Shown here: piece after piece, positions 34,375 to 45,410 of the stretch
Numbering within the stretch: the first letter of the stretch is position 1
Layout: each line of letters starts with the position of its first letter
DNA from: Bettongia penicillata ogilbyi
Taxonomy: Eukaryota; Chordata; Mammalia; Diprotodontia; Potoroidae
DNA: 64,000 bases
Assembly (NCBI GenBank): GCA_023548195.1
Contig: JAJHZJ010000251.1
Coordinates: 1,766,886-1,830,885, forward strand
Direction of reading: 5' to 3'
Notes under the pieces: model-generated
What the model was told of the DNA's origin: nothing
The model's input: the letters and a program-made list of their open reading frames with translations, nothing else
Databases searched by the model: none
Translations under genes and position numbers: made by a program

Positions 34375-35427
34375 ATGCAAATGATCCCGACCTTTGGATC
34401 TGACGAAGATGAGGACGTATTCTTGCCATCAGGGAAAGACGTGGAGGGCGGGGCCTCAGTACCCCAGACACCCCAGGGGGGTGGCGGGTGGGCTCAGGCC
34501 TTGGAAGAGCTAAAAAACGATTTTGAAAAGCAAGTTAGACAGGTGGAGGAAAACCTGGGAAGAGAAATGAGAGAGATGCAAGAAAAGTATGAAAAACAGG
34601 TCAATACCTTGGTAAAGGAGACCCAAAAAAATGCTGAGGAAATTAACACCTTGAAAAATAGGCTCACTCAATTGGCAAAAGAGGTTCAAAAAGCCAAAGA
34701 AGAGAACAATGCTTTCAAAAGCAGAATGAGCCAAATGGAAAAAGAGGCTCAAAAGCTCACTGAATTTAATAGTTCTCTCAAAATTAGAATGGAACAGATG
34801 GAGTCTAATGACTTTACGAGAAACCAAGAAATCACCAAACAAAACCAAAAGAACGAAAAAATGGAAGAGAATGTGAAATATCTCATGGGAAAAACAACTG
34901 ACCTGGAAAATAGATCCAGGAGAGGCAATTTTAAAATTATGGTACTACCTGAAACTCATGATCAAAAAAAGAACCTAGATATCATCTTCCATGAAATTAT
35001 CGAGGAAAACTGCCCTGACATTCTAGAACCAGAGGGCAAAATAAGTATTGAAAGAATCCATCGATCACCACCTGAAAGAGATCCAAAAAGCGAAACTCCT
35101 AGAAACATTGTGGCCAAATTCCAGAACTCCCAGCTCAAGGAAAAAATCTTGCAAGCAGCTAGAAAGAAACAATTCCAGTACTGTGGAAATACAATCAGGA
35201 TAACTCAAGATCTAGCAGCTTCTACATTAAGGGATCGAAGGGTGTGGAATAGGATATTCCAGAAGGCAAAGGAACTAGAACTCAAACCAAGAATCACCTA
35301 CCCAGCTAAACTGAGTATAATACTTCAAGGGAAAATATGGTCTTTCAATGAAACAAAGAACTTTCAATCATTCTTAATGAAAAGACCAGAGCTGAAAAGA
35401 AAATTTGACTTTCAAACACAAGAATGA
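34375..35427 (+). CDS. HAL1-C ORF1, L1 ORF1p-like RNA-binding protein
   Basis: The 350-codon frame encodes an L1 ORF1p homologue. Residues about 42-180 form a coiled coil (repeats of 'EKEAQKLTE'- and 'KNRLTQL'-type heptads), which trimerises ORF1p in known L1s. Residues about 183-262 match the RRM-like domain ('FKIMVLPETHD', 'ISIERIHRSPPERD', 'TPRNIVAKF'). Residues about 263-340 are the C-terminal nucleic-acid-binding domain ('IRITQDLAASTLRDRRVWN', 'ITYPAKLSI', 'RPELKRKF'). Human ORF1p is 338 residues, so the length is near full. An ATG at 34323 in another frame begins the sister elements' N-terminus (Met-Pro-Arg-Lys-Gly-Lys-Lys-Asn) but meets a stop at about 34401. A frameshift has thus separated the first ~25 codons. 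The stop codon TGA is at 35425. Confidence 0.9.
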   Translation: MQMIPTFGSDEDEDVFLPSGKDVEGGASVPQTPQGGGGWAQALEELKNDFEKQVRQVEENLGREMREMQEKYEKQVNTLVKETQKNAEEINTLKNRLTQLAKEVQKAKEENNAFKSRMSQMEKEAQKLTEFNSSLKIRMEQMESNDFTRNQEITKQNQKNEKMEENVKYLMGKTTDLENRSRRGNFKIMVLPETHDQKKNLDIIFHEIIEENCPDILEPEGKISIERIHRSPPERDPKSETPRNIVAKFQNSQLKEKILQAARKKQFQYCGNTIRITQDLAASTLRDRRVWNRIFQKAKELELKPRITYPAKLSIILQGKIWSFNETKNFQSFLMKRPELKRKFDFQTQE

Positions 35428-36458
35428 GAAGAAGCATGAAAAAGTAAACAGCAAAGAGAAGGCTTAAGGGACTTACCAGAAGTGAACTGTTTACATTCAT
35501 ACAGGGAAAGACAATATTTGTAACTCTTAAAACTTTTCAGTATCTGGGTAGTTGGTGGGACCACACATACACAAGTACATGCATGCACACACATACACAC
35601 ATGCACACACATACAGAGATAGAGAGCACAGAGTGAATTGAATAGGATGGGACCATACCTTAAAAGAAATTAAGGTAAATGGTGAGAGAGAAATGTAGTG
35701 GGAGGAAAGAGGGGGAAATGGGAGGGGGTAACTATATGTCATTTAAGAGGCAGGTAGGAGTTTTTTTTAGTGGAAGGAAAAAGAGGAGAGCTGAGAAAAA
35801 AAAAATGAAACAAAAAACAAGAAGTTTACCCTCATCACATATGACTAAACAAAGGAGTGAAATGCACACTCATTTTGGTATGAAAACCTATCTTCAGTAT
35901 AAGAAAGTGGGGGAGAAGGAGATATTGCAAGGGGGGGTGATGGAAGGGAGGGCAAAGGGAGGAGGGAGCAATTTGAAGTCAACACTTGGGGAGGGACAGG
36001 ATCAAAAGACAGAAGAGAAACAATGAGGGGCAGGTTAGGAGGGATGGTAATCCAGTTAGTCTTACACAACACGACTATCAGGGAAGTCATTTGCAAAACT
36101 ACACAGATATGGCCTATATTGAATTGCCTGCCGTCCCAAAGGGAATGGGTGGGGAGGGAGGGATGGGGAGAATTTGGAACTCAAAGTTTTAGGAACAACT
36201 GTTTAGTATTGCTGTTGCAACTAGGAAAGAAGACATACAGTTAAGGAGGAATAAAAAGTCATCTGGCCCTACAGGAGAAAAGAGAAGATGGAGACAAGAG
36301 AAGGGAGGGATGACAGAAGAGAGGGCAGATTGGAGATAGGGAAAATTAGATTGCTTGGGGTATTGGGGTGGGGCGAGGGGATAAAAGGGGAGAAAATTTG
36401 GAACCCAAAAATTGGTGAAAATGAATGTAAAAAGTTAAATAAATAAATTTAAAAAAAA

Positions 36459-36477
36459 AAAGAATTTAGGATTTCTG
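36459..36477. repeat. HAL1-C target-site duplication, 3' copy
   Basis: It is identical to 33642-33660 and directly follows the A-tail. Confidence 0.95.
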
Positions 36478-36556
36478 AGACGTCGAGGTTAGGTGGGAAA
36501 GTTTGAGGAATAGAAATAAACAATGTAAAAGAGTGGAAGTGGGAAAAGAAATACAC

Positions 36557-36950
36557 TATTATCAAAGCCATTTGCAAAACTACACAGATATGGCCTATAT
36601 TGAATTGCCTGCCTTCCCGAAGGGAATGGGTGGGGAGGGAGGGATGGGGAGAAGTTGGAACTCAAAGTTCTAGGAACAACTGTTGAGTATTGTTCTTGCT
36701 CCTAGGAAATAAGAAATATAGGTAATGGGGAATAGAAAGTTATCTGGCCCTACAGGACCAAAGAGAAGATGGGGATAAGAGAAGGGAGGGATGATAGAAG
36801 AGAGGGCAGATTGGTGATAAGGGAAATTAGAATACTTGATGTATTGGGGTGGGGGGAGGAGACAAATGGGGAGAAAATTTGGAACCCAAAATTTTGTGAA
36901 AATGAATGTAAAAAGTTAAATAAATAAATTTATATTTAAAAAAAGGAAAA
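36557..36950 (+). mobile_element. HAL1 3'-end fragment (5' truncated)
   Basis: It aligns to the last ~390 bp of HAL1-C (its 36085-36458), from 'catttgcaaaactacacaga' to 'gtgaaaatgaatgtaaaaag' and 'aataaataaa'. It is a separate, 5'-truncated insertion about 80 bp downstream of HAL1-C in the same orientation. Confidence 0.9.
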
Positions 36951-37194
36951 CTTTTGAGTGGAATGTTAGCATTTTAAAATATTTGTAATTACATAGTATT
37001 TTAATAGTAACAAGTCAGTGCCTATTTGGTTATGGTGTGTCTTCTCTGACTTTTCATATATATAATATATATATATATATATACACAAATATATATATAT
37101 ATGTTTATATATTATATTGATTCTCAAATAAATGGAAATGCTTAATAATATTTGGAATTATATAAATAATACACCCATCTTGTTTAAAAAGAAA
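36951..37194. repeat. AT-rich DNA with TA repeats
   Basis: It includes interrupted TA runs at 37056-37116. Confidence 0.7.
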
Positions 37195-37305
37195 AAAAGA
37201 AATTTCTCAAGAAAAGGAGTGACATGGTCAGACCTAAGATAGAGAGTTATGTGGGCAACTGACTGAAGGATAGATTTTCTTGGGGAGAGACTGCCTTTGA
37301 GGTTC
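37195..37305 (-). mobile_element. L2 fragment
   Basis: 'aaaaggagtgacatggtcag' and 'ctgaaggatagattttcttg' are the antisense of the L2 ORF2/3' UTR region. Confidence 0.6.
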
Positions 37306-37747
37306 ACAAGGCAATACATGTTTCAAGTATTTTTTTTTTAACTGACCTAAAAATTTCTTGAAAAACTACCAAAGGGTACTTAATTCTTTCTTATATAGAT
37401 TTGCCTTGTTTTCAAGGAAGTTACTATCAATTTAGTAGCTTAATAAAATAATAAATGTGTATGTATATTTATATAATTTATAAATGGTGTATGTATGTTT
37501 GTGTATACATGTGTATATATGGAGGTGTGTGTGTATATATATGTATATATGTATGTATTTTTTTTTCTCTTCTAGATAGAGCATTTTAGACACAGGATTT
37601 TATGAACAGCTTGAACCATGGAATCATTTTTTAAATGATTTTAAATGATTTTTTAAAGAGACTAATGATATTAAGTACATTTTTAAATAATTTTACAGCA
37701 GGCCAAATTCTAACTAAAATAAGAAAATTGCTAAGAGGAGGCTAGGT

Positions 37748-37748
<1 letters not shown>

Positions 37749-37792
<44 letters not shown>

Positions 37793-37797
37793 CTGTG
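37749..37797. repeat. GT microsatellite
   Basis: Nearly pure (GT)n, about 23 units. Confidence 0.95.
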
Positions 37798-37949
37798 TGA
37801 CTATTATTGTATTGTGTGTGTGTATTTGTGTGAACCCGGCAATCTCGAAAAAGAGATATCATTTCTTAGAAAATTCTGTCTCCTCAACTCACCAATACTT
37901 ATATTCAGAGAATTCCTGCTGACTTCAAAAGGGAATCCTGAGAAATAAA

Positions 37950-37950
37950 G

Positions 37951-38018
<68 letters not shown>
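37950..38018. repeat. TA microsatellite
   Basis: More than 30 TA units with one TAC interruption near the left end. Confidence 0.95.
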
Positions 38019-38022
<4 letters not shown>

Positions 38023-38849
38023 GTACAAAGGGATAGGATAGCACAAGACAACATTCCATTAAAGAGGGAAGCAAAGGAAGATTCAGGAATTGCATGATTT
38101 AGAGTAACAGTCTGCTTAGAAATATTTTATATTCATCCAACTGAAAACATTTTCTAGATGCAGTGGAGTTGATCAGACCTAGTATTTTTTCTGCACAGAA
38201 TCTCTTGGATACCTTGCTAAGCCTCTCATACAAGATCCAACATCTACAAAGAAAAAAAAAGTCATGTGGTGACATTTAGCTAATTACAGCCTATTGACCT
38301 GTAGGGAATGAATGTGATGAATGTGCCTCAATTTAAAGTTGGAGGCAGTATCCTATAAAAAGAAACTCACTTTTTATTTAAAGGCACCAAAATATAGGAG
38401 AGAATTATTAGAGTCAGCTGTATTATACAATCTTATTGTCCAACATATATTATAGTCTACCTACAGTACCTGTTTATAATGAGGAAGTAAAAAAGCAAAA
38501 TCATATATGATGTTTTTTAACCACTGCCTGGGAGAAGTCATAATATAAGATAGTGGCTGCTTATCTCTCTTTTTTTTTTAACTAACTTGGAACTTTAGGC
38601 ACAAAGAATGCTTCTACACCTCTAATAATCTCTGAAAATCATATAGATGTGGATAAAAATACAACGAATTGCTTCTCATTGATGTCACTTCAAATACCAG
38701 TGATATGAATTATGAGTATCTCATGATTTCCCTCATTTGGAAAATGACCTTCACATTTTTATCATATTTGTGTAGTTTGTTTTCAATGTAGCCTTTTCAT
38801 ATATATAGGAATTTGCAATGTCTACCACTATTTTATTATCATATAATTT

Positions 38850-38965
38850 ATATGGCTTATTCCCCAATAGAATATAAATTCTCTAAGGGCAAGTAGTATT
38901 TATTTGTTTTGTTTTGTTTTTTATAAACTCAATATCTAGCATAGTGCACTGCACATTGTAGATTT
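38850..38965 (+). mobile_element. L2 3' end fragment
   Basis: 'caatagaatataaattctct', 'aagggcaagtagtatttatt' and 'atagtgcactgcacat' are sense L2 3'-end blocks with a (gtttt)n expansion. Confidence 0.6.
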
Positions 38966-39179
38966 TCTGAATTAGATCAAATTGGAATGGATTTTATTCA
39001 CAGGACTGAATTCATGGAGATGAAAATCACTTAGAGAAAAGGTACTGTACTAACTGTTGGTAACCACTATCACTGGTTGTCTACAACTTCATTAGCAGGC
39101 ATCATCATCATTCCAGTTTATATTTTGAATAAAAGAGTTAAAATATATTTTGTAAATTAAATTTCTAAGTGCTAGAAGA

Positions 39180-39375
39180 TACCAGTATTTGATACTGTGG
39201 AAAGAATACTGAACTTGGTGACAAAATACCTGGATTTAATTACTAGTTTTGCCACATACCTCTATGATCATGGATAAATTATTTCATTTTTCTGGGTCTT
39301 GGTATCCTCATATGTAAAATCAGAAAATTGGATGATGAACTCCAAAATCCCTTTGACCTTTTAATCTGTGAACCT
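39180..39375 (+). mobile_element. MIR
   Basis: The tRNA-like head ('aagaatactgaacttggtga'), core ('ggataaattatttcattttt', 'cctcatatgtaaaatcagaa') and 3' part ('ccaaaatccctttgaccttt') appear in sense order. Confidence 0.7.
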
Positions 39376-39494
39376 CAAAGGGGAGCATCAGAACCTTTAA
39401 AAAGCATCCCTGCAGCCAGCAAAGGTCAATAGAATGTGGGCTTGTTATAATTACCTACTGTTAGCAAGGAATAAACAGCAGAAAAAATAGAACT

Positions 39495-40582
39495 CTAGAT
39501 TAATATCATAAATTTTTGATAAGGTGGCCTGTCTGAATGTGGGTTGCAGGCATTCAGTATAACAGGTAGAAAAACATAGTGGGCCATGGCAATAGAATAG
39601 AGTGGACACATCTGGAGTATGAGCAATTGTCAGGAGATGGTCTCTCTAAGATTTTGGTGACTGAATGTCATTTCTCAATCTTCAAAGAAATAAAGAATGA
39701 AAAAAAAAGCTAGGGATATTTGTTACTCAAGGTTGGACCTTACCAGTATAATAAAAATAACACTCTTGCTTAAATCAATTGTACATCAGTTGAGCTAACA
39801 AGGAAGTACTTTATAGAACTAGAGAAATTAACAAAAAACATTTTTGAGCACATTTCAAAATCTTAAGGGAAATGATGAAAAAAGAGAAGAATGAATGGGG
39901 GATAATTTTTACAGTTCTCATGTTTCAAAGTAGCAATCATCAAAATTCTTTGGAATTAGTTCAAAAATTAGAAAAGTAGAATAATAGAACACAACAGAAA
40001 ACCAAAAATAAGGAAATAAAATGAACTCAATAACTCAGTTGTTTGAAAAGTCTGAGAAGATAAATTACTTAGGGAAAAGAAAGCAAAAAAGCTGGTTAAT
40101 TATTATACTAAAAAGGTTTCTGCTACAAGGAGTACTTAGATGAAAGAATAAATATATTGTTTGATAGCTGATAGTATGTTCTTGGTCAATTTTTTTAAAA
40201 ATCAGCACAATCTAATGTTTTGTTTTGTTTTGTTTTGTTTACCCACCCCACTATGTGTTGATGATCCATTCTGGCTGTCTTTGCAACATTTGTTCTCACT
40301 GACATTTCAATTTCCTCCATTAGAACTTCTGGGACTATGGCATTAGAGTTCAAATGTGATGATTTCCTTCTCCTTGATGCAGTTAAGTTTGCTGTAAAAT
40401 TTTGAATTGTATTTTCTGTGTGTATGTGTGTGTGTGTGTGTGTACATATATGTATATAGATGTATATATATAGGTATGTGGTATATGTACACAGACACAC
40501 ATAGACACTCAGAAAATACAATTCAAAATGCCTGCAACCCACATTCAGACAGGCTACCTTATCAAAAATTTATGCTATTAAT

Positions 40583-40586
<4 letters not shown>
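39495..40586. repeat. Chimeric inverted duplication
   Basis: 40527-40586 is the reverse complement of 39495-39554 with 58 of 60 bases identical by my count. Adjoining it, 40510-40528 is the exact reverse complement of 40400-40418 (TTTTGAATTGTATTTTCTG). That match extends imperfectly through TG-rich sequence to give arms of about 50 bp around a TA-rich loop. Read in reverse, the inverted block joins 39554 directly to 40400 through shared ATT bases. No transposon ends or TSD are visible. Confidence 0.85.
40420..40445. repeat. TG microsatellite in the palindrome arm
   Basis: A short TG run lies inside the left palindrome arm. A second (GT)n at 40586-40620 bounds the inverted block on the right. 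Confidence 0.85.
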
Positions 40587-40620
<34 letters not shown>

Positions 40621-41599
40621 CATTTTCTTTTTTAATCGTTGAATTCCCTTTGTTTAGTTGAATATATTTCCAACCTTTATTTAGACTGTTCCCCCCCCTA
40701 CTATTATTTCTATTTGTTTTATGAGACGGAATTACTGCCCATTATTGTCCATCATTTTTCTTCATAAGAACTGACTGAATAGTTTACTATCTAAACTAAT
40801 GACATTTTTGTCATCTATCTCTCTTGGTTTGACAAGGAAGTCAAAGGTGTGCTGACAGGCACCTCCTAGGTACTTCTGGCTTACATGTTATTGCAATTAA
40901 TTTACACTGGTTAAAATTTTGTTTATAGTCAGTGTTGGTGTTATTTATATTTTCCATTTCCCATTTTTGCATACAAGAGCTTATTTAAATAACTTAGGAT
41001 TAATATTAAATTGTATATTTTTCATCATTATTAATATGTATTTTTCTTATTGTGTTATTAATTTTTAGGTTTTGCAAGTCTGGTCTGATTGTAAAGACAG
41101 CTGAATCAGGAATAGATCCCATAACCATAATAAGTATTCTCCTGTCAATTAATATTTTGTGAGTTTCATTTTTTGTGATGCTGTTTGGGGCTTACCAAGT
41201 CCAGATCTTAACAATATATTTTTCTTTGGAATGAGAAAGGGTTCATGATATAGAGGAGTGAGGCTTCTCTATAATCATATGTTTCATCCCCAATAATTCA
41301 TGTGAATGTTTAAACTGTGATAATTTTCCTGGCAATCTTATTCAGCAAATCTAGATAAATGATTTCACTTAATGTAATTATAAAATAATTTCATATTTGG
41401 AGTATTAAAAGTCTAATTTTGTTGACAGTCTATGAACTGGGTGACTTTTAGCATATCTCTGGCTGTTTTGCTTCTATCACTACAAAAGCAGAAGGGATTT
41501 ATATAGAACTGAAAGTGCAATTATCTTTGTTTCCTGAATCATCATGGGTAAAGATGTTTCATTATCATGTGACCAGCCTATTGGTGATGTTCCTTTCTA
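40621..41599. other. Unassigned DNA
   Basis: No gene or identifiable repeat. A C-run lies at about 40691-40698. Confidence 0.5.
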
Positions 41600-41974
41600 G
41601 GCTTAGTGTATCAGTAAACACCCCAGCATACACAAGAGAGCCTGCTGGACAGATTCTTAGATCTGCTTTCCTAAAAGGAAAGCAACTTTTGAAGAGTCAA
41701 CAATTTTTTTTAATTATATTCAAAGCAGAGAAAATATAAGCAGAGTAGTAAAGACCAATAGACAGGGCTTCTGTCTGATCATAAGCAATACATACATAGA
41801 TCAGCAGACAGATCCAATTGTCTGATCATTATGTATATATATATATATATATATATACATATATATATACAGAGAGAGAGAGAGAGAGTAAGAGTCCTTA
41901 ATGGCTACCCAGAGTCTCATCTGGCACATGAACCTTCTTCCAAAGAGTAAGCCACAAAGGAAAGCCTTGCCTCA

Positions 41975-42055
<81 letters not shown>

Positions 42056-42082
42056 TATTTATATATATATGTATATATATAC

Positions 42083-42117
<35 letters not shown>

Positions 42118-42305
42118 GCACTTTTCAGGGCTAGAGGGCATCAAGACCCTTATGAACCAGTGCTTCATTAGAAATTAACAACAGGTATGGGCTATCCTAA
42201 AAAAAAAAAAATTCCCTAATCAAGCTTCCCTTAATAGACAGGTCTGTTAATGGATGGGGAAGATCTTTAACTTTACATTAACATAATTAACATTGCATTA
42301 ATCTA
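41600..42305 (-). mobile_element. LTR-like interspersed repeat, copy 2
   Basis: It is homologous in inverted orientation to 18185-18765 over its whole length, for example 'aattccctaatcaagcttcc', 'agggcatcaagacccttatg' and 'cagattcttagatctgcttt'. Two microsatellites have expanded inside it, at 41831-41889 (TA then AG) and 41977-42117 (TA). The second lies where copy 1 has its TATA-like motif. No coding content. Confidence 0.6.
41977..42117. repeat. Long TA microsatellite
   Basis: About 140 bp of TA with few interruptions, inside LTR-like copy 2. Open frames of Ile-Tyr on both strands are artefacts. Confidence 0.95.
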
Positions 42306-42619
42306 GGCTGGTCCAACGAAAAATATACTCATTATGTGCATAATCCCTACTTCAATGCTTCATCATGGTATACATTTGCTCTTGTAGAATGCAAGTTCTG
42401 GTGGGTTTTACAATGCTTGAAATTCTACAGATGTCTTCCACAGAACAAATCAAACATAGGACATAGAATTTCAAATAAATAAAATTAAAAACCTTCTCAT
42501 GGACATAATTAATGCAGCTAAAATAAGAAAACAAAGCAAACAAATCAACAAACCCTAACCTCAAGTATTTCAAAGTATTTGATATCTGTTAGATAATAAA
42601 TTAGCACACATATACAAGA

Positions 42620-42935
42620 CCAAGAAATATTCTCCAAGTGATAAGTAGCCAAAGAATATGAGTGATTGAACTATAAAAGTCATATGAATGATTTCAACAA
42701 ATTAGTAATAAAACATGCATGTCAAAACAACCCTTGGATATCACTGCATAGCTATGTAACTGGTAAAAATTTATAGAAATTGGGAAGGGTGAGTTTTAGA
42801 GGGGCTGAGTAAATTAATATATACATAGACTTTGGTTGAGCTATGAATTGGTGTCAATATTTTGGAAAGCAGCATAGAAACAGATAGAAATTAAAATATT
42901 CATAGACCATGGAGGGCAAAGGTAGAAAGAAAAGA

Positions 42936-42984
<49 letters not shown>

Positions 42985-43090
42985 TGATAGATTATTTTTG
43001 TGTGAGCAAAGAACTGGCAGCAAAAGTAGAATCCCAAAGACTGACAATGACTAAACAAATTGTAGCATGTCGATGAAAAGGAATGTCCCA
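42620..43090 (+). pseudogene. L1 ORF2 3' relic, very diverged
   Basis: Blocks parallel the L1 ORF2 C-terminal region: 'ccaagtgataagtagccaaa', 'gtcatatgaatgatttcaac', 'tgaattggtgtcaatatttt', 'gcaaagaactggcagcaaaa', 'caatgactaaacaaattgta'. A (TA)n tract at 42939-42982 interrupts it. The frame is destroyed. Confidence 0.55.
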
Positions 43091-43099
43091 CACCCTATG

Positions 43100-43225
43100 A
43101 AAATCTGGATATGAATGAATAAAAAGCATTTACTAAGAATGTGCTATATTCCAAGCACTCTGCTATATATTCAGGATACAAATGTAAACAATCAAAGCAG
43201 CCTTTCTTCTCAAGAATCTTTCTTG
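43100..43225 (-). mobile_element. L2 3' end fragment
   Basis: 'aaaaagcatttactaagaat', 'ccaagcactctgctatatat' and 'ttctcaagaatctttcttgg' are the antisense L2 terminus. Confidence 0.65.
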
Positions 43226-43899
43226 GGGAAGAAAACACAGAAAGAGAAACTAGAAGGGGTGGGTCAAGTTTTGGTGGGACAAGAATGAGGAGCATGCCCA
43301 GAGTGGACCCAACATGATTTGCAGATCATTAGGAAGTGGAATGGTGGTTCTGGGCAAGATAAGTTGACAGATTACCTATCATAGCCCAGTTCCTAGTGGA
43401 AGAATTCAATTCTTAGGGAAAGTACTGTGAGAAATATGGACAGAGTACAGGTATTATGGTTTCTAAATGAACAAGAAAAATATGAAAAATTCTTTAAAAA
43501 AACTGAAGAATAAGATACCTTGACTACAACAATGTAAATGAAAAGTATGATGTCCACAAAGCAAGAATGTATATTATTATGAAAATATTATAAGGAAGAA
43601 GCTTGGAATATGAATTGAAAAAGGAATCTCTCTCATCTCTGTCACTCTCTCTGTCTCTGTCTCCTTCTTTTGCTTTCTTTCCCTCTCTGTCTCTTTCTGA
43701 AGAGGTGAGGGACTATTTTGTGCAATATTACATAGCACATTCAGTCAAGTATTAGTTGGTTTATTCAGTTGATTTTTTTCCTTTTTATTTTCTTTATTCC
43801 TTGTTACAAGGCATTACTTACTGGTTAGGAAAGGAAGGAAGAATATGTTCAAAAATATCAATTAAAAACAAAACATATAATTGTATATTCTATTTTTAC
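43226..43899. other. Unassigned DNA with a CT-rich tract
   Basis: A pyrimidine-rich (ctct/gtct) tract lies at about 43627-43700. No gene is seen. Confidence 0.5.
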
Positions 43900-44720
43900 T
43901 TTTAACTATAAATTCTCTTCCCTATATCCCTTGTTCTAGTCACTTATATATTAAGAAATATAATGCCCATTATACATACAAAATGTGATGTAAAATATCT
44001 TCATGCATTGACCCTGTTCCAAAAACACAAATCAAGGAAATTAAAGAAAGGAAAAAAATAGGCTGCAATCTACACAAGTGTTCTTTCTAGTGGTGGATTA
44101 CATTTGTCATCATGAGTTCCTTGGAATTCTGATGGATCATTGCATTGATCATACTGCATAAGTCTTTCACAGTTGTATATCTCTAAATATTGCTCTTACT
44201 GTGTACATTGTTCTCTTGATTTTGTTCATTTAAGTTCATATCAGTTCACATACATCTGTCCACATTTTTGAACCCATCCTCTCCTTTATTTCTTATAACA
44301 CAACAGTATTCCATCATATTCATATACTATAACTTGTTAGGCATTCTCTGATTGATGGGCATCACCTTAGTTGCCAAAACTTTGCTGTCAAAAAAGAGCT
44401 GCTATGGGGTTCTTTTCTTTTTCCTTCGATTTCCTTGGGATAGAGATATAGTAGCAATATTGCTGGGCCAAATAACATGCACAGTTTTATAAAACGTTGG
44501 GCATGGTTCAAAGTTGCTGTCCAGAATGATTTGACTAGGTAGTTCACAAGTATTTTAACATTGCATTAGTATACCTATTTTCAGCATTTATCATTTTAAT
44601 TTTCTTTCATCTTGACAAATCCAATTGATGTGACATGGTATCTCAGAATTATCTTAATACATTTTTCTCTAATTAATCCTAATTTAAACTTTTTTTCATC
44701 TTAGAACATATAAATAATTT
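43900..44720 (-). pseudogene. L1 3' UTR and ORF2 C-terminal relic
   Basis: The antisense L1 3' end is readable: 'ccttggaattctgatggatc', 'tactgtgtacattgttctct', 'acacaacagtattccatcat', 'ctgattgatgggcatcacct', 'aaaaaagagctgctatgggg', 'gcacagttttataaaacgtt'. Similarity fades after about 44600. It is diverged and non-coding. Confidence 0.75.
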
Positions 44721-45119
44721 GGTAAGAGAAGAGATTGTCACTCAAAATAAAAGTCAGATATAGTGTGCTTGAGTGCTGAGTTAAAATGATTTTTCCCCCC
44801 AGGCTCACTTTGAAAATTGTCAGATAAAATTTCAGATGAATGTTTCCCTTTTATTTACTCATTCATTGTTTTGGAACATGATTTTGGATTTCAGGTAGGG
44901 CATAATGAAAAATTCTCTATTGCAGTTCCCCTTCCCCCAGCCCACCAAAAAGTACTGCTTGAAACACCTCTGTCTTGTAATAACAACCCTTTAGAAATTG
45001 GTAGGTTGACCAATTTGCATTCTATTGTTTTACATCTCTGGTATTGTCACTTAATAACCTTGGATTGTCCTTCTCTACAAGCTCTGGGACTCTTCTAGGT
45101 CAAGTGTACTAGGAAAGTG
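44721..45119. other. Unassigned DNA
   Basis: A 93-codon plus-strand frame at 44817-45098 shows no recognisable domain, signal or repeat origin. I treat it as incidental. Confidence 0.4.
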
Positions 45120-45410
45120 GAGATCAGAGCATCTTAGAAAGGGGTGGATGGGACATAGAACTCACATATTCCAAACTTTACCTGATCAGGAATCCCATCT
45201 ATATTATTCCCAAAAATGACCTAAGTGACCTCTAATGAGAAGAAGCTCCTCATTTGTAGAAGTGACTCGTTCTGCCTTTGGATATCATTAATTGTTAAGA
45301 ATTTTTTCTTTACAATGAGCCTAAATATGATTCTTCAATACTTCTACTGACTACCCTTATCTCTCTCACCTTGGGCCAAACAATAAATCTAAATCCTCTT
45401 CAATATGACA
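45120..45410 (-). mobile_element. CR1/L3-type LINE 3' end
   Basis: Plus-strand 'cctgatcaggaatcccatct', 'gacctctaatgagaagaagc' and 'attgttaagaattttttctt' follow the antisense CR1/L3 3' end. A second copy in the same orientation lies at 63690-63990 ('ctgaacaggcgccccgtttc', 'taattgttaggaagtttttc'). Confidence 0.55.

Larger units (their letters stand above)
33661..36458 (+). mobile_element. HAL1-C, complete ORF2-less L1-type element
   Basis: The element starts with GGGGCAGAGCCAAGATGGCG, the classic mammalian L1-type start. It then has a CpG-rich 5' UTR of about 0.66 kb, ORF1, a CA-rich microsatellite at 35561-35616, a 3' UTR of about 1 kb rich in GGGA, a polyadenylation signal (aataaataaa) and an A-tail. 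The total is about 2.8 kb. ORF2, normally about 3.8 kb, is absent, with no remnant between ORF1 and the 3' UTR. The perfect 19-bp TSD shows that this ORF2-less form was the inserted unit. Retained CpGs, a long open ORF1 and an identical TSD make it the youngest looking element in the window. Confidence 0.93.
37306..38849. other. Unassigned DNA with several microsatellites
   Basis: It contains mixed TG/TA at 37456-37560, a short aaatgatt-type repeat at about 37622-37660, (GT)n at 37749-37797 and (TA)n at 37950-38018. I see no gene. The frames rich in Cys-Val or Ile-Tyr derive from the repeats. Confidence 0.6.

Noticed and set aside
41901..42168. Ile-Tyr repeat proteins
   Set aside because: They come from the TA microsatellite in the LTR-like repeat.
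44817..45098. 93-codon plus-strand frame as a host exon
   Set aside because: No domain, no convincing splice sites, and its length is expected by chance in this much sequence.
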